DNA from: Ulota crispa
Taxonomy: Eukaryota; Streptophyta; Bryopsida; Orthotrichales; Orthotrichaceae
Direction: 5' to 3'
NCBI GenBank assembly: GCA_963920765.1
Contig: OY987248.1
Span: 9,334,539-9,398,538, forward strand
Length of the DNA stretch: 64,000 nt
Shown: piece after piece, positions 46,543-59,001 of the stretch
Numbering within the stretch: the stretch's first letter is position 1
How the letters are laid out: each line of letters starts with the position of its first letter
Position numbers and translations under genes: made by a program
The notes under the pieces: model-generated
What the model was told of the DNA's origin: nothing
Database searches by the model: none
The model's input: the letters and a program-made list of their open reading frames with translations, nothing else

Positions 46543-46840
46543 TGTGATATTATAAAGAGACATATGTGATATTGCAAGGGTCTAGATGTGATATTACAAA
46601 GGTCACTCTAACTATAAATAATATCACAAAGAATGGAGATGTGATACTAAAGAGGTTAGGGTGTGATATTAAAGAGGTAAGGTGTGAAGTTAAAAAGATT
46701 AGTGTTACAATTAATCATACTACTAAAATCTCAATTACCTTTGTAATATCACATCCTAACCTCTTTAATATCACACCCTAACCACTTTAATATCACACCC
46801 TACCTCTTTGATATCACACCCTAACCTCTTTAATATCACA
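46543..46840. repeat. Inverted clusters of a 22-bp GTGATATTAAAGAGG motif
   Basis: The left half carries several GTGATATTNNAGAGG-type copies, and the right half carries the inverse (CACCCTAACCTCTTTAATAT, 22-bp spacing, four copies at about 46752-46838). Together they can fold back. The origin is unclear. Confidence 0.7.
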
Positions 46841-48123
46841 AAACTGCATATATTAGAATTTAGTAGTGAAAGGAGGTTAACATGTTAGAAGAGAGCTACA
46901 AGTTCACTTGATAACTTTTATAAAGAGAGGTCATAATTAGTCAGAGTTGTCAACCACCTCTAGAGGTGTGTGATAAAGTTATCATACCTGATAATTTGCA
47001 AAAATGGTTGAGTTATGGGTGATCCTGACAAAGTTATTGGGTGGAAAAACCAGAAAAACTGCCAAGTTTCACACCCACTATTGGCCACTCAGATTTGAGA
47101 GTTGCTAGTTAATTGTGTCATGCACTAAGTTATATTACAAAAAAGATTGTGGACAACAAAAAGATTTGTATCAATTTATGTCCCAAAGACATGCTACCAT
47201 ATTTGCTCAACAATGTCACGGATGTTCAGCACACTGCCTAGTAACATTACCATGTAACTTCGGCGAGTAGTCTACGAACATGAATTCTCTTAAGAATTAA
47301 GCAGCTTGATTTGGATACGAACTCAAGCTCGCAATCTTCACAGAATCACCACAGAATCAAAACATTCCAAAAGCATGTATCTTCAGAAAGTATGTTGTTT
47401 CCATGGTTCAGGCCAGGGAGTAGTACACACTAAGTCCCAAGTCCCAGCTCTGCAAGTCCCAGATCTCAAGCTCAACCTTATTGGACTGTATAAAGCGCAG
47501 AACAGAAACTCAAAAAATCACTCCTAACTTCGTCAGAACGCTCTCATTTTAAGCAGAAATCTATTCATAAGAATAAACTTTGAAGTTTGCGTTTTTGGCA
47601 GTTCTAAGCGAACCGAGACTTGGGGACATAATGCGAATCGCTAGGTCCTAGATTTCAGCTCTCAGCCAACCAGAATCTCTAAGAATCCAGTGGGTCTTGA
47701 GACGTTGTGTGAATCACCCCTTCCCTCAACGTCGTAGACTCGTAAGTTTCAAGGCGACTGCCAGAAATCCAACTGACCAGATCAAAGCATACACCGAAAT
47801 AGGAAAACGAGTACGTTTTTCATAGCAAAGCAAAATATTAAACAGAACAGCGAAATATTTTACTGAAACGAAACTGGAAATGCTAAGAACCAGCAACACT
47901 ATATTTACCAAGTTTCACAGAGTGATTAACGACATCGCGACGTCGTATTGCAACAAAACATTGGTTCTCTCCTTCTAGGCTTCGAAACTCACATCCCCTA
48001 ATGGTCACTTAACCATTTCAAGTAGAAGATTCAAATCTCTGCAACTCAAAGAACAGCATAAAAAAAAAGACCCCCCACATCTTAATGAAATTTGGTTTAT
48101 GTCGGCAAAACTGTGTGTTGTAT
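46841..48123. other. 3' flank of GRWD1, otherwise unrecognised
   Basis: Sequence from about 47200 on is less AT-rich, and part of it is probably the 3' UTR of the minus-strand GRWD1 gene. No further coding peptide was recognised. Confidence 0.4.
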
Positions 48124-51100
48124 TCAAGCTGCCATCGCATCAGAAGCAGCTGGTAAATTGTCGAGATTAGCTGGCCTCAAGATGTTGAATCCATCGCCTG
48201 CTGTTGACATCAACATCCCTTGTATTTGTGGATGCCAATGGCACTCCTTCAGATCCTTCTGGCCCTGTCATACAAATCAATCAACCCACCCCAAAAATCA
48301 GCTCTCATTGGAAGGTACCATTTCCACGTCTTCAGAAACCACATAGGATTTTCAAAAAGAATTAGACGTCTATTATCTCAAAAGACAGTCCTCAATGGTG
48401 CTCGAGCAATGACAACGCCTGCTTATGTAGTGTCTACTGGATTTTCAGCACAAAGACCTCATGGAAACATTAAGGTTAAACGACTAAAACCTCAATATAT
48501 CAAGACACTATCAAGTTTATGCCAGTTTTTAGACTTGCTTCTTCTGATCGCAAGAATTCTGAGCTGAATCCAAAGAAGGGCACTAAATCTCTGGGAGTTA
48601 CATGTGGATCACCGCCCCTCAGTCGGTATTCATAGTCTGGACTCTAATAACCATACGGGTAAGGGTTTAGGGTTTAGGGTTTCGTTTACTAAACATGCAG
48701 TCAAGGGGTAAAATCCTAGTTCAGGCAGCACGTGATACCTGATGGACGAAAAGCAGCTGAGGAGGTAAATCTTCAGGAACCTCCGCTTGTTTTTGTTTCA
48801 ATTGGGCTTGATACAGAGCCTCTTCTTCGGGATCCCTCTCTAGTGCAAAGTCCCATATCCTGAAGCCACGAACACGTAACCCATGAACAGGGTAAACTCC
48901 AAGAATGCAAAAAAAAAAAGGTAAATGGAAAACAAATTCTCGAAGAGAGGATCAGAGGCATACGTCAACTGGTGATCTGCCGAGGTGACAGCCACCGTGG
49001 ACGATTCATGAGGGCTCCACTCAATAGATGTTATGGGAAGGTTGTGGTACTTGAAATGAGCCACGAATGTATCCTCCTGCATCATACAGATTTAGTACAG
49101 ACAAAAAAAGGAGAAAGAACTCCACCTGCTGATAAATAATTCTAGAAAGGAAGATAAAGAGGGATAAAGAGAAGATTGTTTTGTTTAGTGCAAAACGAAA
49201 CGAGTACCTTGAGATTTCTCAGATCCCAGATCCGGAAAGTTCCGTCATCGCAGCCCGAGGCGATAAAGCAACTCGCAAGCCTGATACCAAAAGCATACAA
49301 CATTTAGATGAAACCTACTCCAACGATACTTTTCACCTGCTCTTATCTTTTCTGTTGTCAGTTTCTCACATCCGAAGAAGGAAGACTACATTCCTCTGCG
49401 AAACCTGGATAGAAAAATGGATTCTAAAACATGCATAGTAACGAAAGACTTGCTTCCACATGTCATGACGTCTAGGTTACTTCCGAGCTTCCTTTACAGA
49501 TGTCAACCCAAGATTCCTCACACAGTGAAGAATACAAGAGGCAATGCAGATTCATACCGATTCCAGGAGATAACATTGATGTCAGCATTGTGAGCCTTGA
49601 TTGATAATGCCGATCCTTGACGACTACGAGTGTCCCAAATTCGCAAAGTCCCATCCACAGAACAAGATGCAAAAACGTCTGCTTCGGTTGGACTCCACTG
49701 CAGAGCACCAAAAACCATGAGTGCACAAAACACCATCATGACTCCGTCTAAATACCACTTCCAACACGACAACGTTTCGTACAAAGAGCAGCGGAAATTC
49801 TTACAAAGGAATCTGGCGTATGCACCCCTATTTACGACAGATCGACAAACTGCACTTCCTTTGATCGAAAATTCTATTTGCATCCATGATGTTTTGGTAA
49901 ATCCCAAAGAGTGATGAGGTGAAATAAAGGCTTCGTAATGTACCTGCAGATCTTCAACACTACCAGTGTGGCCCGTATACGCGGTCTTTTCAACCGCCCA
50001 CTTCCCGGCTGGTGTTGGCTCCCACAGATGTATAGCGCTCTTACAATCACCTGAACCAGCAAAACGCATCAAAATCAATGGATAGAAAATGTGAATTATG
50101 TTGAATATTTGGTACTGTTGACAGGGGTTACTACAAAACAAAGCAAAACTCGCACATAAACCTTCCTAACTAGAAACCGCACCAATTTCTCGTGAAATCA
50201 CGAACAACAGGGCAGATTTGTGACAAGTAGCTCGCCCTACCAGAAAGGAGACGCCCGGCAGTAATAGGACTCCAATCAAGAGCATAGCCCTCGTCTTTGT
50301 GTCCAGTAAAAACATGCAAAGGAGCTTGACGCACTGTGCTGGGTAGGCCAGGATTATCAGGTCCACTAGTTGCCATCGATCGAATGTGAGCTCCCATGTC
50401 CCATACCTGCAAAATCAGAACACTTTGTAAGAAGGCCATGTCATCCTACAACGAAGCATAAATAAAAACAAAACAAAAAATGCCTACAAACAAGCAAAAC
50501 AACATACAACAAAAAGATGTGGTATGTGTAGACCACATGCCACTCAAAAACTTAATCTCATCACAAACGGGAGGCACATAAACTACCCAGAGTTGAAACA
50601 TGCTGAAAGAACCGGTACCTGAACATAACCTGTATCGGCCCAAGTGGCAACGATATGAGATTGTTGAGTCATAGCCCGGATTCTATTTACACAACCCTGA
50701 TGTGCCACTAACCGCACCTACAAAATTCAAAAGCAAATCTCTGAGAAACTGAAGACAAGCGGGATCAAACCAACGGCACAGGCTAGATTTCCTCCTCCTC
50801 AATCATTTGCCACTTATAAGTCACTATAACATCTCCATAGAGAAGCTATTCAAAATCATACAGAACAAGGTAGATCCGTCTTGACGTGAGATGGTGAGAA
50901 AAAAAAACCCACAAATCCAAGAAAACAATACAAATCATAATCTAGATGAAATCACCTTGAAGAAATTTACAAAACATCAGATGAGTAAATAAATTGATCT
51001 ATCATTACATTCCTACGTTATTAAAAACACAAAAAGCAACCCCACTCAGATGTACCACGTTATATGTACTTACAATGATGATAAGGAACAGCGATGTTCA

Positions 51101-52151
51101 GAAAATTGCTTAGTAGTCTGATGATCATTTACGATCAATGAAATAAGATACATTTCGCAGAATGACCAAAATTATCATCGTATATTCAAACAAGAGATAT
51201 TAGATTCTGAAATTACCCGAGTGAAACCCTAAAGCTCACTCTTTTAGGGTTTAGGGTTTAGTAGAATTTGCGGACCTTGAGAATAGGTTTCTTTGACTGA
51301 GTTGGCAGATCGGGCGTCCCGGCCATGTCGCCCTCGTCCTCTTCGTCACTACTGCTCGCACTATCACTATCATCCCCATCGTCCATTGCAGCCGGAGGTT
51401 TGGGAATTTTACCCGTCACGTTTGTCATGCGCACAACAGCGATTGCATTGTTGCCTGCTTGATCAGCCTGAAGAAGTCCACATTAACACCTTCTTAGCAA
51501 ACGTTGCAAACGTTTCTGAGCAGACAAGATTTTTCCTTTGAGGCAATCAAAGTAGAACAAAACTACACAAAATAAAAGGTCAAGGCCAACCTGAGTGCCG
51601 GCCACACACTGCAAAGAGTGAGGAAAATCTCTCCGCAAAACTCCCAGGTCATCGCGCATTATATCAAAGCTGCACCATGGCAGATCCTACTTAGAAATCA
51701 AGTGAAAAGGCGGTGGTGTCCATTGTAAATCAATTAATCAGTGTTTTAAGGCTCGAAACTCATTACGATTGTTTCAACTCAAATTAAACTTCAATCCAAG
51801 ATTAGGGTTTTGCGACAAACCTGAGGCAAGGCCACCCAAGCTTGAAAGAGTGGAGGCAGTGGTACGCCGTGGGATCGAATTGCAACTCTTCGTCTTCGCC
51901 CATCTCATCCACACCTGGCAGCCACACCTTGGCCTTTGCAGATTCTCCCGATGCACTGGCTCCATTGCCGTCCGCTTCCTCCATCTCAACCTCATCAACC
52001 TCTTCTTTAGCCTGCAACAACAGTCTCGTGGAGTCTCAACACCTACACTATCAAAAAGGAGAGCTTTTGAAATGCAAAGCACAAGACGGGATGGAAGAGA
52101 AACCTGCTTGGCCTTCTTGGCGCGCGCTCCTTTCTTCTTGGTGCGAGCCAT
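48124..52151 (-). CDS. GRWD1: Glutamate-rich WD repeat protein 1 (ribosome-assembly WD40)
   Basis: Twelve exons on the minus strand: 52151-52104, 52011-51821, 51669-51591, 51467-51276, 50717-50619, 50406-50241, 50050-49944, 49697-49558, 49280-49208, 49076-48964, 48859-48739, 48264-48124. All junctions are GT-AG with closing phases, giving 489 residues. The basic start [16 protein letters not shown] precedes the family region [18 protein letters not shown] and [18 protein letters not shown], then an acidic loop (about residues 135-153, DDGDDSDS to [10 protein letters not shown]). The WD repeats include [30 protein letters not shown] with RIWDTR, and RIWDLR. The end is [17 protein letters not shown]1 (yeast Rrb1) escorts ribosomal protein L3 in nucleolar 60S assembly and acts as a histone chaperone; both WDxR motifs are of the DDB1-binding type. 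The orthology is strong. Confidence 0.94.
48662..48682 (+). repeat. Telomere-like triplet in GRWD1 intron 11
   Basis: Three tandem AGGGTTT units, the plant telomere repeat, lie within the last intron of the minus-strand gene. Confidence 0.85.
51244..51260 (+). repeat. Telomere-like repeats in GRWD1 intron 4
   Basis: TTAGGGTTTAGGGTTTA lies 15 bp from the intron donor at 51275 and may simply be an intronic telobox pair. Confidence 0.8.
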
Positions 52152-52404
52152 GGCAACGAAGCCTGCAAGGGTGGAAACAACAATCAAGACAGTGGCCAAA
52201 CCTCAAAGCCCTGATCTCCAAAACCCTGCGAATTGGAAAAAACTCTGTAGGTATCGAGAGCAGGTGGCAAGGAGTTCTTTAAGTTTTTGTCGGCTCTGGC
52301 GGAGAAGGCTTCGCATCGACAGTAGCTAGCTAGTGCGAAACGAGCCGCTAAGCTTACAGAGAGCAAGCGTCTCGGAGCAGACCTGTCTGCTCTCCTCGGC
52401 TTGG

Positions 52405-52418
52405 CCCTAACCCTAAAC
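52405..52418 (-). promoter_or_regulatory. Telobox-like site upstream of GRWD1
   Basis: GGCCCTAACCCTAAACC stands about 260 bp before the GRWD1 start. It combines a GGCCC element with a telobox-like CCCTAA, the pairing typical of plant ribosome-biogenesis promoters. Confidence 0.45.
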
Positions 52419-52460
52419 CTGAACTTGCCCCAGAGTTCACGAAGTTCTACGTAGAATATT

Positions 52461-52747
52461 AGGGGCTTCAAACATCAACTTTTTTTGTGACTCACATCGC
52501 TATTCACCTCTGTGAATCTTGACTAGTGAATCTTGACGTGACTCATTTCTGGACTTCAGAAACTCACGTTCGTGGCTTTGTGAGGCTCATGTACTTGTGT
52601 CTTCAACCCTGCAATTTTTTTGCAGAAATTTCCGCAAACTCACGGGTGTCTCAAATTTTGCACGTACGAGGGACTGAAAACAATTCATTAGCAAGCGGAG
52701 ATATAGGTGAGAATTTTGAAGGCAAGATTTTATGTTTGAAGCCCCCT
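52461..52747. mobile_element. MITE with AGGGGCTTCAAACAT ends, copy 1
   Basis: AGGGGCTTCAAACATCA mirrors TATGTTTGAAGCCCCCT. The body shares the GTGACTCA, TTTGAGACAC-like and AGTTTGCG-like blocks with 62811-63128. It is upstream of GRWD1. Confidence 0.75.
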
Positions 52748-52751
52748 AATA

Positions 52752-53064
52752 GGCCCGGTTCATACTAGCGGCCGGCTGAAAATTTCTTGAACATGATTGG
52801 TTGAAATTTGGCAATCCTCCGCGGTTGGGTTCAAACTACGAGTTTGTTTGGTACCTTTACATCCAACTTCACCAGCCTAGGAACCAGCCTCGAGACCACC
52901 TTTATAGCCATGGGTGCAGCCAAGATAGTGAAGATTTGGGGCTTGCTCCAAGGGTGATACCAAACTTGTTTGGGAGAGGCACACTTTTGGATGAAGCAGG
53001 ATTACATAGAAAAGTTTCCGTCAGACAAACCACCGGCAGAGGTGCCATTTTTGCTACTTCGTCC
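52752..53064 (+). mobile_element. MITE with GGCCCGGTTC ends, copy 1, cut by a TTAA element
   Basis: GGCCCGGTTCATACTAGCGG and the following 300 bp match 54095-54406 (GGTTGAAATTTGGC, CCAAGATAGTGAA, GAGGCACAC, GCTTGCTCCAAG blocks). The right end is lost where the TTAA-type element at 53065 begins. Confidence 0.7.
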
Positions 53065-54048
53065 TTAGCCCTTTAGTGACCACAGTTGATTTGGGGGGGG
53101 AGCGCCATGTTTGCTTGTATATAGCAGAAAGGACCATGGCACGGGACCTCACAGTGAAAGCAATTTGATCCAACCGGTTTAAATGTTGCAACAAATTGTG
53201 GCATCCAGTTGAAAAAGAAAAAATGAGAATCAAGGCTTTAGAGTAGAAGTGCGACTTACTTGAAGAGAGGGGTGAACAAAACCTAAAATGATTCTCAGCT
53301 CCGCAGTGCCCCGCTCATTCTGCAAAATCAACTGCTTTCAGTACTTCCTCCAAGAAGGGGTTTGCACTTGGCATGTTCAACATGTCTACTTATGAATTTT
53401 ACCCAAAAATTGCAATCTTTGCTCTTCCTTGTCAAGTTCATGGCATTTTTTTAGAGGGATCAGTTCTCATGTATATAGAGGTAGCCACACAAATATGACA
53501 AATTGGACTTTCTTGGACTAGCGACATGAGGAATCAAATTGATTCAACCTCTCTAGAGTATGTGCATGAATTCAGTGGCGCCTTCATATTTGCAATCAAA
53601 CAGTGCAACAACGACATATCCAGTGGAATACGGAACCAAACATGCTCACATACGGGGTGGGCCAAGTACAAATACTTTGCGCATCTTTTGCATATCACCC
53701 ATACTTGGCACCTAATCTTTCAAGCAAACTCTCGCAGTTCCTGCACTTTGGAGTGTTCCCTATTCCTTATGCACCCCATTCATACCAAACTTGAAGCCAA
53801 GTTCTCTGTATCCCATTGTATTTCTTTCTCTGTGAACTACTCTCAACGTCATGTGACCGTCACTAAATTCCTTACAGTTGGCGCATCTTAGCTTTGATTA
53901 AGCCAAAATTTGGCTTACGATGTGCAATAGAATATGCTCTAACTCCTTCCCTTTCTGATTTTTTCCAAATTCCATGTACTTCACCTTCAAACAAGCATAA
54001 AAGGCAAAAAATGACCACCAGATGGTCGACTGGTCACTAAAGGGTTGA
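53065..54048. mobile_element. TTAA-type (piggyBac-like) element, 984 bp
   Basis: TTAG plus CCCTTTAGTGACCA on the left mirrors TGGTCACTAAAGGG plus TTGA on the right, so both target copies have one changed base. The interior has no recognised gene although several frames of 60-120 codons are open. Confidence 0.68.
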
Positions 54049-54049
54049 A

Positions 54050-54094
54050 GGCCCGTTTCAGACTAGCGACCGGCAGAAAATTTCTCAAACATGA
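54050..54094 (+). repeat. Truncated left end of a GGCCCGGTTC-type MITE
   Basis: GGCCCGTTTCAGACTAGCGA and AAATTTCTCAAACATGA repeat the first 45 bp of the element that follows at 54095. Confidence 0.75.
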
Positions 54095-54406
54095 GGCCCG
54101 GTTCAAACTAGCAGCCGGCCAAAAATTTCTCAAACATGAGTGGTTGAAATTTGGCTTTTCTCTGGTGCTGGGTTTAGAGTGCAAGTTTGTCCGGTACTTT
54201 TACATCCATTTCCACCAACCAATATAGACATGTTAGCGGCCAAGATAGTGAAATTTTGGAGCTTGCTCCAAGTGTGGTACCAAACTTGTCTAGTAGAGGC
54301 ACACTCTTGGATGACCCATGGTTACACGGAAAAATTTCTATTGTACGAAACACCGAACGGGATGCCAATTTTCGTGTCTCCGCCAATTGCTAGTCTGAAT
54401 CCGGGC
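54095..54406 (+). mobile_element. MITE with GGCCCGGTTC ends, copy 2, complete
   Basis: GGCCCGGTTCAAACTAGC mirrors GCTAGTCTGAATCCGGGC over the terminal 17-18 bp. The 312-bp body is colinear with 52752-53064. Confidence 0.75.
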
Positions 54407-54701
54407 AATGTCAGTGTTAGGGATAATGCCACGCTGACATGGTGTATCCTAAGTGGCTTTTAGGTTGTTTGTCTGGGTCCTCGCCCCCGTCAAGTCAGTT
54501 GATTTCAGGGGAGTTGATGGATACCGAATTTGCTTGTCACGCGAATTTTTTATTGGGCCAATCTGAAAAAATCACTACGCTAAATAATGATATTGGTGGC
54601 AGCAACGCTAAGCCCTCAAGATCCAAAATATAAATTAGATATGCAAATCTAAACAAGTTCCAAAAAAAGGCTAAAAATACCATGTTGTTGAACTGAATTC
54701 A

Positions 54702-55056
54702 TAACCCTTAAAGGACGGATGGATCACCACGGCTTGTTCTGCCTATAGCATTCTATAGTGTTTTGCACATGGGCATCATTAACATTGCTTCAAAAAGTTG
54801 GAAAAGTCAATAGTGCATGATGCCTTCATGAAAATTACAAAAAGGGCAGCTCTGAAGCTAACACCATGTATCACAATTTGGGTTACAAAACAAAATGAAT
54901 GTATCTCAAGAGGTGATTTTTTGGTTTCCATGATGCACTACGCATTTATATCACTTTTAGAAAAAAATCAAATCAAAATCAATCTTTTTTTGGGATACAG
55001 AGTCTTTTTTCGGAGGCAAAAGACATTTTTTGTCCGTGGCGACGTTTAGGGGTTAA
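54702..55056. mobile_element. TTAA-type (piggyBac-like) MITE, 355 bp
   Basis: ATAACCCTTAAAGGACG mirrors GGCGACGTTTAGGGGTTAA. The left target has become ATAA. It has no coding capacity beyond chance frames. Confidence 0.65.
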
Positions 55057-55696
55057 ATCCCTACCTATTTTAGCAGCATAATAATAGATTCATGCATTGG
55101 CTTAGGTAGTTTGATTACACTCACAATATATTTAACCTCTTTCTACTTTTAACTCATATGGTTTGCTTTTTGTATTTGTAAACTTCAAAATAACATATTT
55201 ACTTACTGTATTTTTTTGTAGTTTACTCCAAAAAAATTGCAATATTTCTTGAATTTGAATGGCTTTATGTGTCTTGTTTTAATAAATAATTTTAGTCAAC
55301 ACTGATTTTATAATCTCACTTTAGAGCCCTTTGGATTTGTTTTTCATCTTAATCGATTCTTGCCCAATCAAATTTGGAGAATTTTGAATTTTTGTAGAGG
55401 TTGTTATTAATGACCAATTCTTGTTTGATTTTAACTTTACTGGCTTCAAAAGATCACATGTTGTTTTTCTTGCGTTTAGATTTTTTTTATAGGAGTTTGT
55501 ACAACATTCCTTTTTCTAATTTGAGAATGAAATGAATCCAAAATAAAATATCTAAAACATATTATAAATATTAAATAATAATAACAAAAAAATTATTTAA
55601 AAATAAAAAATAACAAAAATCGGAAGGGGTTCTTTGTTTATAAAATGGAAGTACCAATGATTAGTAATGAAATTTAAACAAACTATCTTGATTATG
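55057..55696. other. Intergenic, nothing recognised
   Basis: Very AT-rich DNA with TAATAATAA-like tracts near 55570. No gene is supported. Confidence 0.5.
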
Positions 55697-55803
55697 GTAA
55701 AACCACCCACCTCCTCAATTGTACACCACTTGTTCACAAAGGAAGTACATTTTAGAAGACGGGCGGTTTTAAAGCCTGTACGGTTTATGAGCCTCCTACC
55801 TTA
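55697..55803 (-). mobile_element. Tc1/mariner-like MITE, family A, right part
   Basis: CCACCCACCTCCTCAA through CGGTTTATGAGCCTCCTACC and TTA matches the right third of 27597-27908, ending at 55803 in TA. The left part is missing. It is the nearest element to the COPE promoter. Confidence 0.65.
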
Positions 55804-56216
55804 TCTATGTAAATATTGCAAACTTCAGGGGAATGCATGAAATTTTCTCTTCTTTAAATTGGAACTTCATAATATCACGGGGCTAGAATGAGCGTCGTCA
55901 AGGGTGTGACATTACGGAGGTCCAAGTAGTACAATATATGATTGCAGCCCTCGCAGTAGTTGGTGTGGTCGGGGTTGCTGGTGTGTCAAGGCTTGCTCGC
56001 ACTCTCATCTCTCCTCTTTGCTTCCCACTGACCTAATCACCCACACTCTCGACGCAAGCCACACCACACGAAGCTCGCGATCCACCACGTCCACCGAGCC
56101 CTCGTCGCCACAGCACACACGGACAACAGAACCAGGAAGAGGAGCCAGAAGCGGAGAAGGAGAAAGGCAGGGAGGGAGGCAGGGAGGTGGATCCAGGGGG
56201 GGCGCTTTCAGCCACG

Positions 56217-59001
56217 ATGAGCGGGCCCGATGTGCTGTTCTCTGTGCGGAACAACTTCTACCTGGGCGCCTTCCAGGCCGCCATCAACGACAGCACCGTG
56301 CTGCGCTCCTTGAGCGACGCCGACGCCGCGGAGAAGGACACCTTCGTCTACCGCTCCTACATTGCCCTCGGCCAGCACCAGGTCAGTCAGTCATCCCCGC
56401 GCCCCTTTTTCTTCTCCACCTCCGAACAGGAATATCTACACCCCGGCATGTCTCTCCGTTTCTTATTCCCTGTCCGATTCCAGAAGATTTTCCATAAACT
56501 CTTCTCGATGGATCTTGTATTTCGACCTTGTTTTTGTTCCGCGATCTAAATTGTATACCGCAGCGGGAAGTCAAGAACCGGGATGTGTCGCTCCTGACTG
56601 CATCTCGTATCTAGTGCTGCTGCCACAATGAGCTCATCTCTGATGTTACTTGCCGAAACGACATTTGGCTCAATTTGTTGCAACTAGTTTGTTAGCCTCC
56701 ATCGGTTGATTCAGAACCGATGGCACACTTCTAATTCCTATTCCGCGTCGACGGATCCACGGCGATCTTCATTGGTTGAGTAGATTCTGCAGTATGGCGA
56801 TGATGCTGTCTCGCGCATCCGAGCTCTGACTTTCTCTCTCGGGTCATTCGTGTGTGTACGGAAATGGGAGGAGGCTCTTCCAAACCCTAGGTTTTGTAGA
56901 TGTATGGCTCATTGGTAGTCGTTCGAACATTGCGTGAGATTTTGGTGACGTGACAACTCTCTGACACACGTGACACTGGCTGGTGCATCAGCTGGTCATC
57001 AACGAAATCAGCGATGCTGCTCCAACAGCGCTCCAAGCTGTGAAACTCCTCGCATTGTACCTGTCTGGGGGAGCTCAGAAGGTAAGCACTGTAGACTAGT
57101 CCAGCGTGTCTAATCGCTTCCAGAAATTCACTCGTGTGTAGCTTGTCATCGGTCTTCGTCACGATGCATTTCGCGTAGCTGCAATGTCTGGTACGTGGGG
57201 CAAGGATCGGAAACTGATTTGTTTGGATGATTTTTCTGTCCCTCCCGGCTTTCTGTTTCCAGGACCATGCTTTGTCTGGCTTGTCGGAGTGGTTATCTGA
57301 CCCGGCTGTTTCAAGCAACCCCACGCTGTTGATGGTTGCCGGCATGATCTACACGCACGAACAAAACTACAACGAAGCCCTGAAGCACACTCACGTCGGC
57401 GGCACTCTCGATTTGTAAGTGACCAAGCCAGCCGCTCCTTGACGTGATTAGGGGAATTTGCGCCATGCTCCGACACAGTGTCGGTGCTGGTGTTAGTATT
57501 TTTAGCACCGTGCTTCGTGTTTGACCTGTTCCAGACTGGCTGGATTCTTTGTCTTGGAGGCGTTCAGATTGGCTTTTGTCAATGACCTGTCTTGTAGGAA
57601 TTATCATTGGATGGCCTCGTGGCTACCTGACGAGTTCAGTTTATAGTGAAAGATCTTTGAATAATGTGAAAGGAGGAGATCAGGCATTGGACTCAGGGTC
57701 GCCCATGCGTAGCCGATGACAATAGACTGGGGATCGCGTTTCGATCCAAAGAGTTGTTCCGTCTGCTGTTGTGGATCAGTGGGAGTTTGTCACGTGCATG
57801 GGTCTGAGTCCAGGTGTTGCTGTATGTTTGCAGGTGCGCCCTGAATGTACAGATCTACTTGAAGATGTACCGAGCAGATTATGCGGAGAAGCAACTGAAG
57901 ATCATGCAACAGATTGACGAGGATCATACCCTCACACAGTTGGCGAATGCATGGGTGAACCTCTCATTGGTAAGACTCGTTGATTTTTATGCTGTTTGTT
58001 GAGTTCCTTGTCTTGTATGAGTTCACTTTCAGCGATGATTATCCCAAATTCGTATTGTATCTGTGAGGTGATCACGTAGACTTGAGCCTAACACCTCTGA
58101 ATTGGTATGCGATTCATGTTTTGTGCCGAGCATTGGTGCTTTACTGAGATGGAAGTTTCTCCTGTCGGTTTGCTTAGGGTGGCGCTAAGGTGCAGGAGGC
58201 ATTCTACATTTTCCAAGAGCTGTGTGAAAAGTACACGTGGACAGTTATGCTGATGAATGGCAGTGCGGTTTGTCAAATGCACATGGGCCAATTTGAAGAG
58301 GCAGAGTCCCGGCTGTTGGAGGCCCTGAACAAGGTAAGTGGTACGCGCAAGTGTAGTAGTCAACAGGAGTTACTTTCTTGGAGGAGGTTGTCGTCTTGGC
58401 AGTATCTTACTTGCCTTGCTGCGTTGTCCAGACTGCTGCGTTTATCTGGGACATAGTCTTTGGTTTCGTAGGTCATTCCTGGTGATAGACTTATTGTCTT
58501 TGGCTATTTGTGCTTCGTAAGTACAAGTTCAAGGTACACTATTTGGATGGAGTTTTTGGTGCTTCGCTTCTTTGATTCACGGTTCAGTATTTGCTGGTTG
58601 CAGTAGCCATATTGATCCGAATATTGTTTGGTTGAGTTGTAGGATCCGAAGGACGCCAACACACTCGCTAATCTGATCGTGTGCAGTCTGCACCTGAGCA
58701 AGGCAACTGGACGATATCTGAGGTGAATGAGTGGCTCCGGAGCCCTTTCAGTTCATTTAGCAGTGAATATCTGTGTCTTGGTGGATTTTTCTTGTGCATA
58801 ATATTTCTGAATGAGAACCATCATGTTTTGTTTCTATGGACGGATCTTCGAGAGGAAGGGAAGTGTTGCTGCGTTAATTCTCATATGTTTTGTGGTTGTG
58901 TTACCAGCCAATTGAAGATAACACAGCCAAACCATGTGCTTGTGGAGCGTGCCGGTGCCGGCGAAACTGCTTTTGAGAGGGCGGTGCAAAGTGTTGCATA
59001 A
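56217..59001 (+). CDS. COPE: Coatomer subunit epsilon (epsilon-COP)
   Basis: Seven exons (56217-56381, 56992-57081, 57263-57414, 57834-57969, 58178-58333, 58643-58722, 58908-59001) have matching phases and give 290 residues, close to plant epsilon-COP. The start [20 protein letters not shown] is the family N-terminus. The frame is open upstream, but 56217 is its only ATG there and the protein begins as in homologues. Alpha-helical TPR-type repeats cover most of the chain ([104 protein letters not shown]). The end is [12 protein letters not shown]. The protein binds alpha-COP in the COPI coat and stabilises it for Golgi-to-ER and intra-Golgi transport. The leader is purine-rich (GGAGG repeats). 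No defect is seen. Confidence 0.96.

Noticed and set aside
48662-51260. Proximity to a chromosome end, from telomere-like repeats
   Set aside because: Only two to three units occur, inside introns of an intact gene; these are ordinary teloboxes or interstitial repeats.
52752-54406. LTR retrotransposon with 310-bp direct repeats
   Set aside because: The complete repeat copy has its own inverted ends, the DNA between the two is a TTAA element, and no gag or pol remnants are present.
56018-56497. 159-codon plus-strand gene
   Set aside because: It overlaps the COPE leader and first exon in another frame. The GC-rich leader keeps it open.
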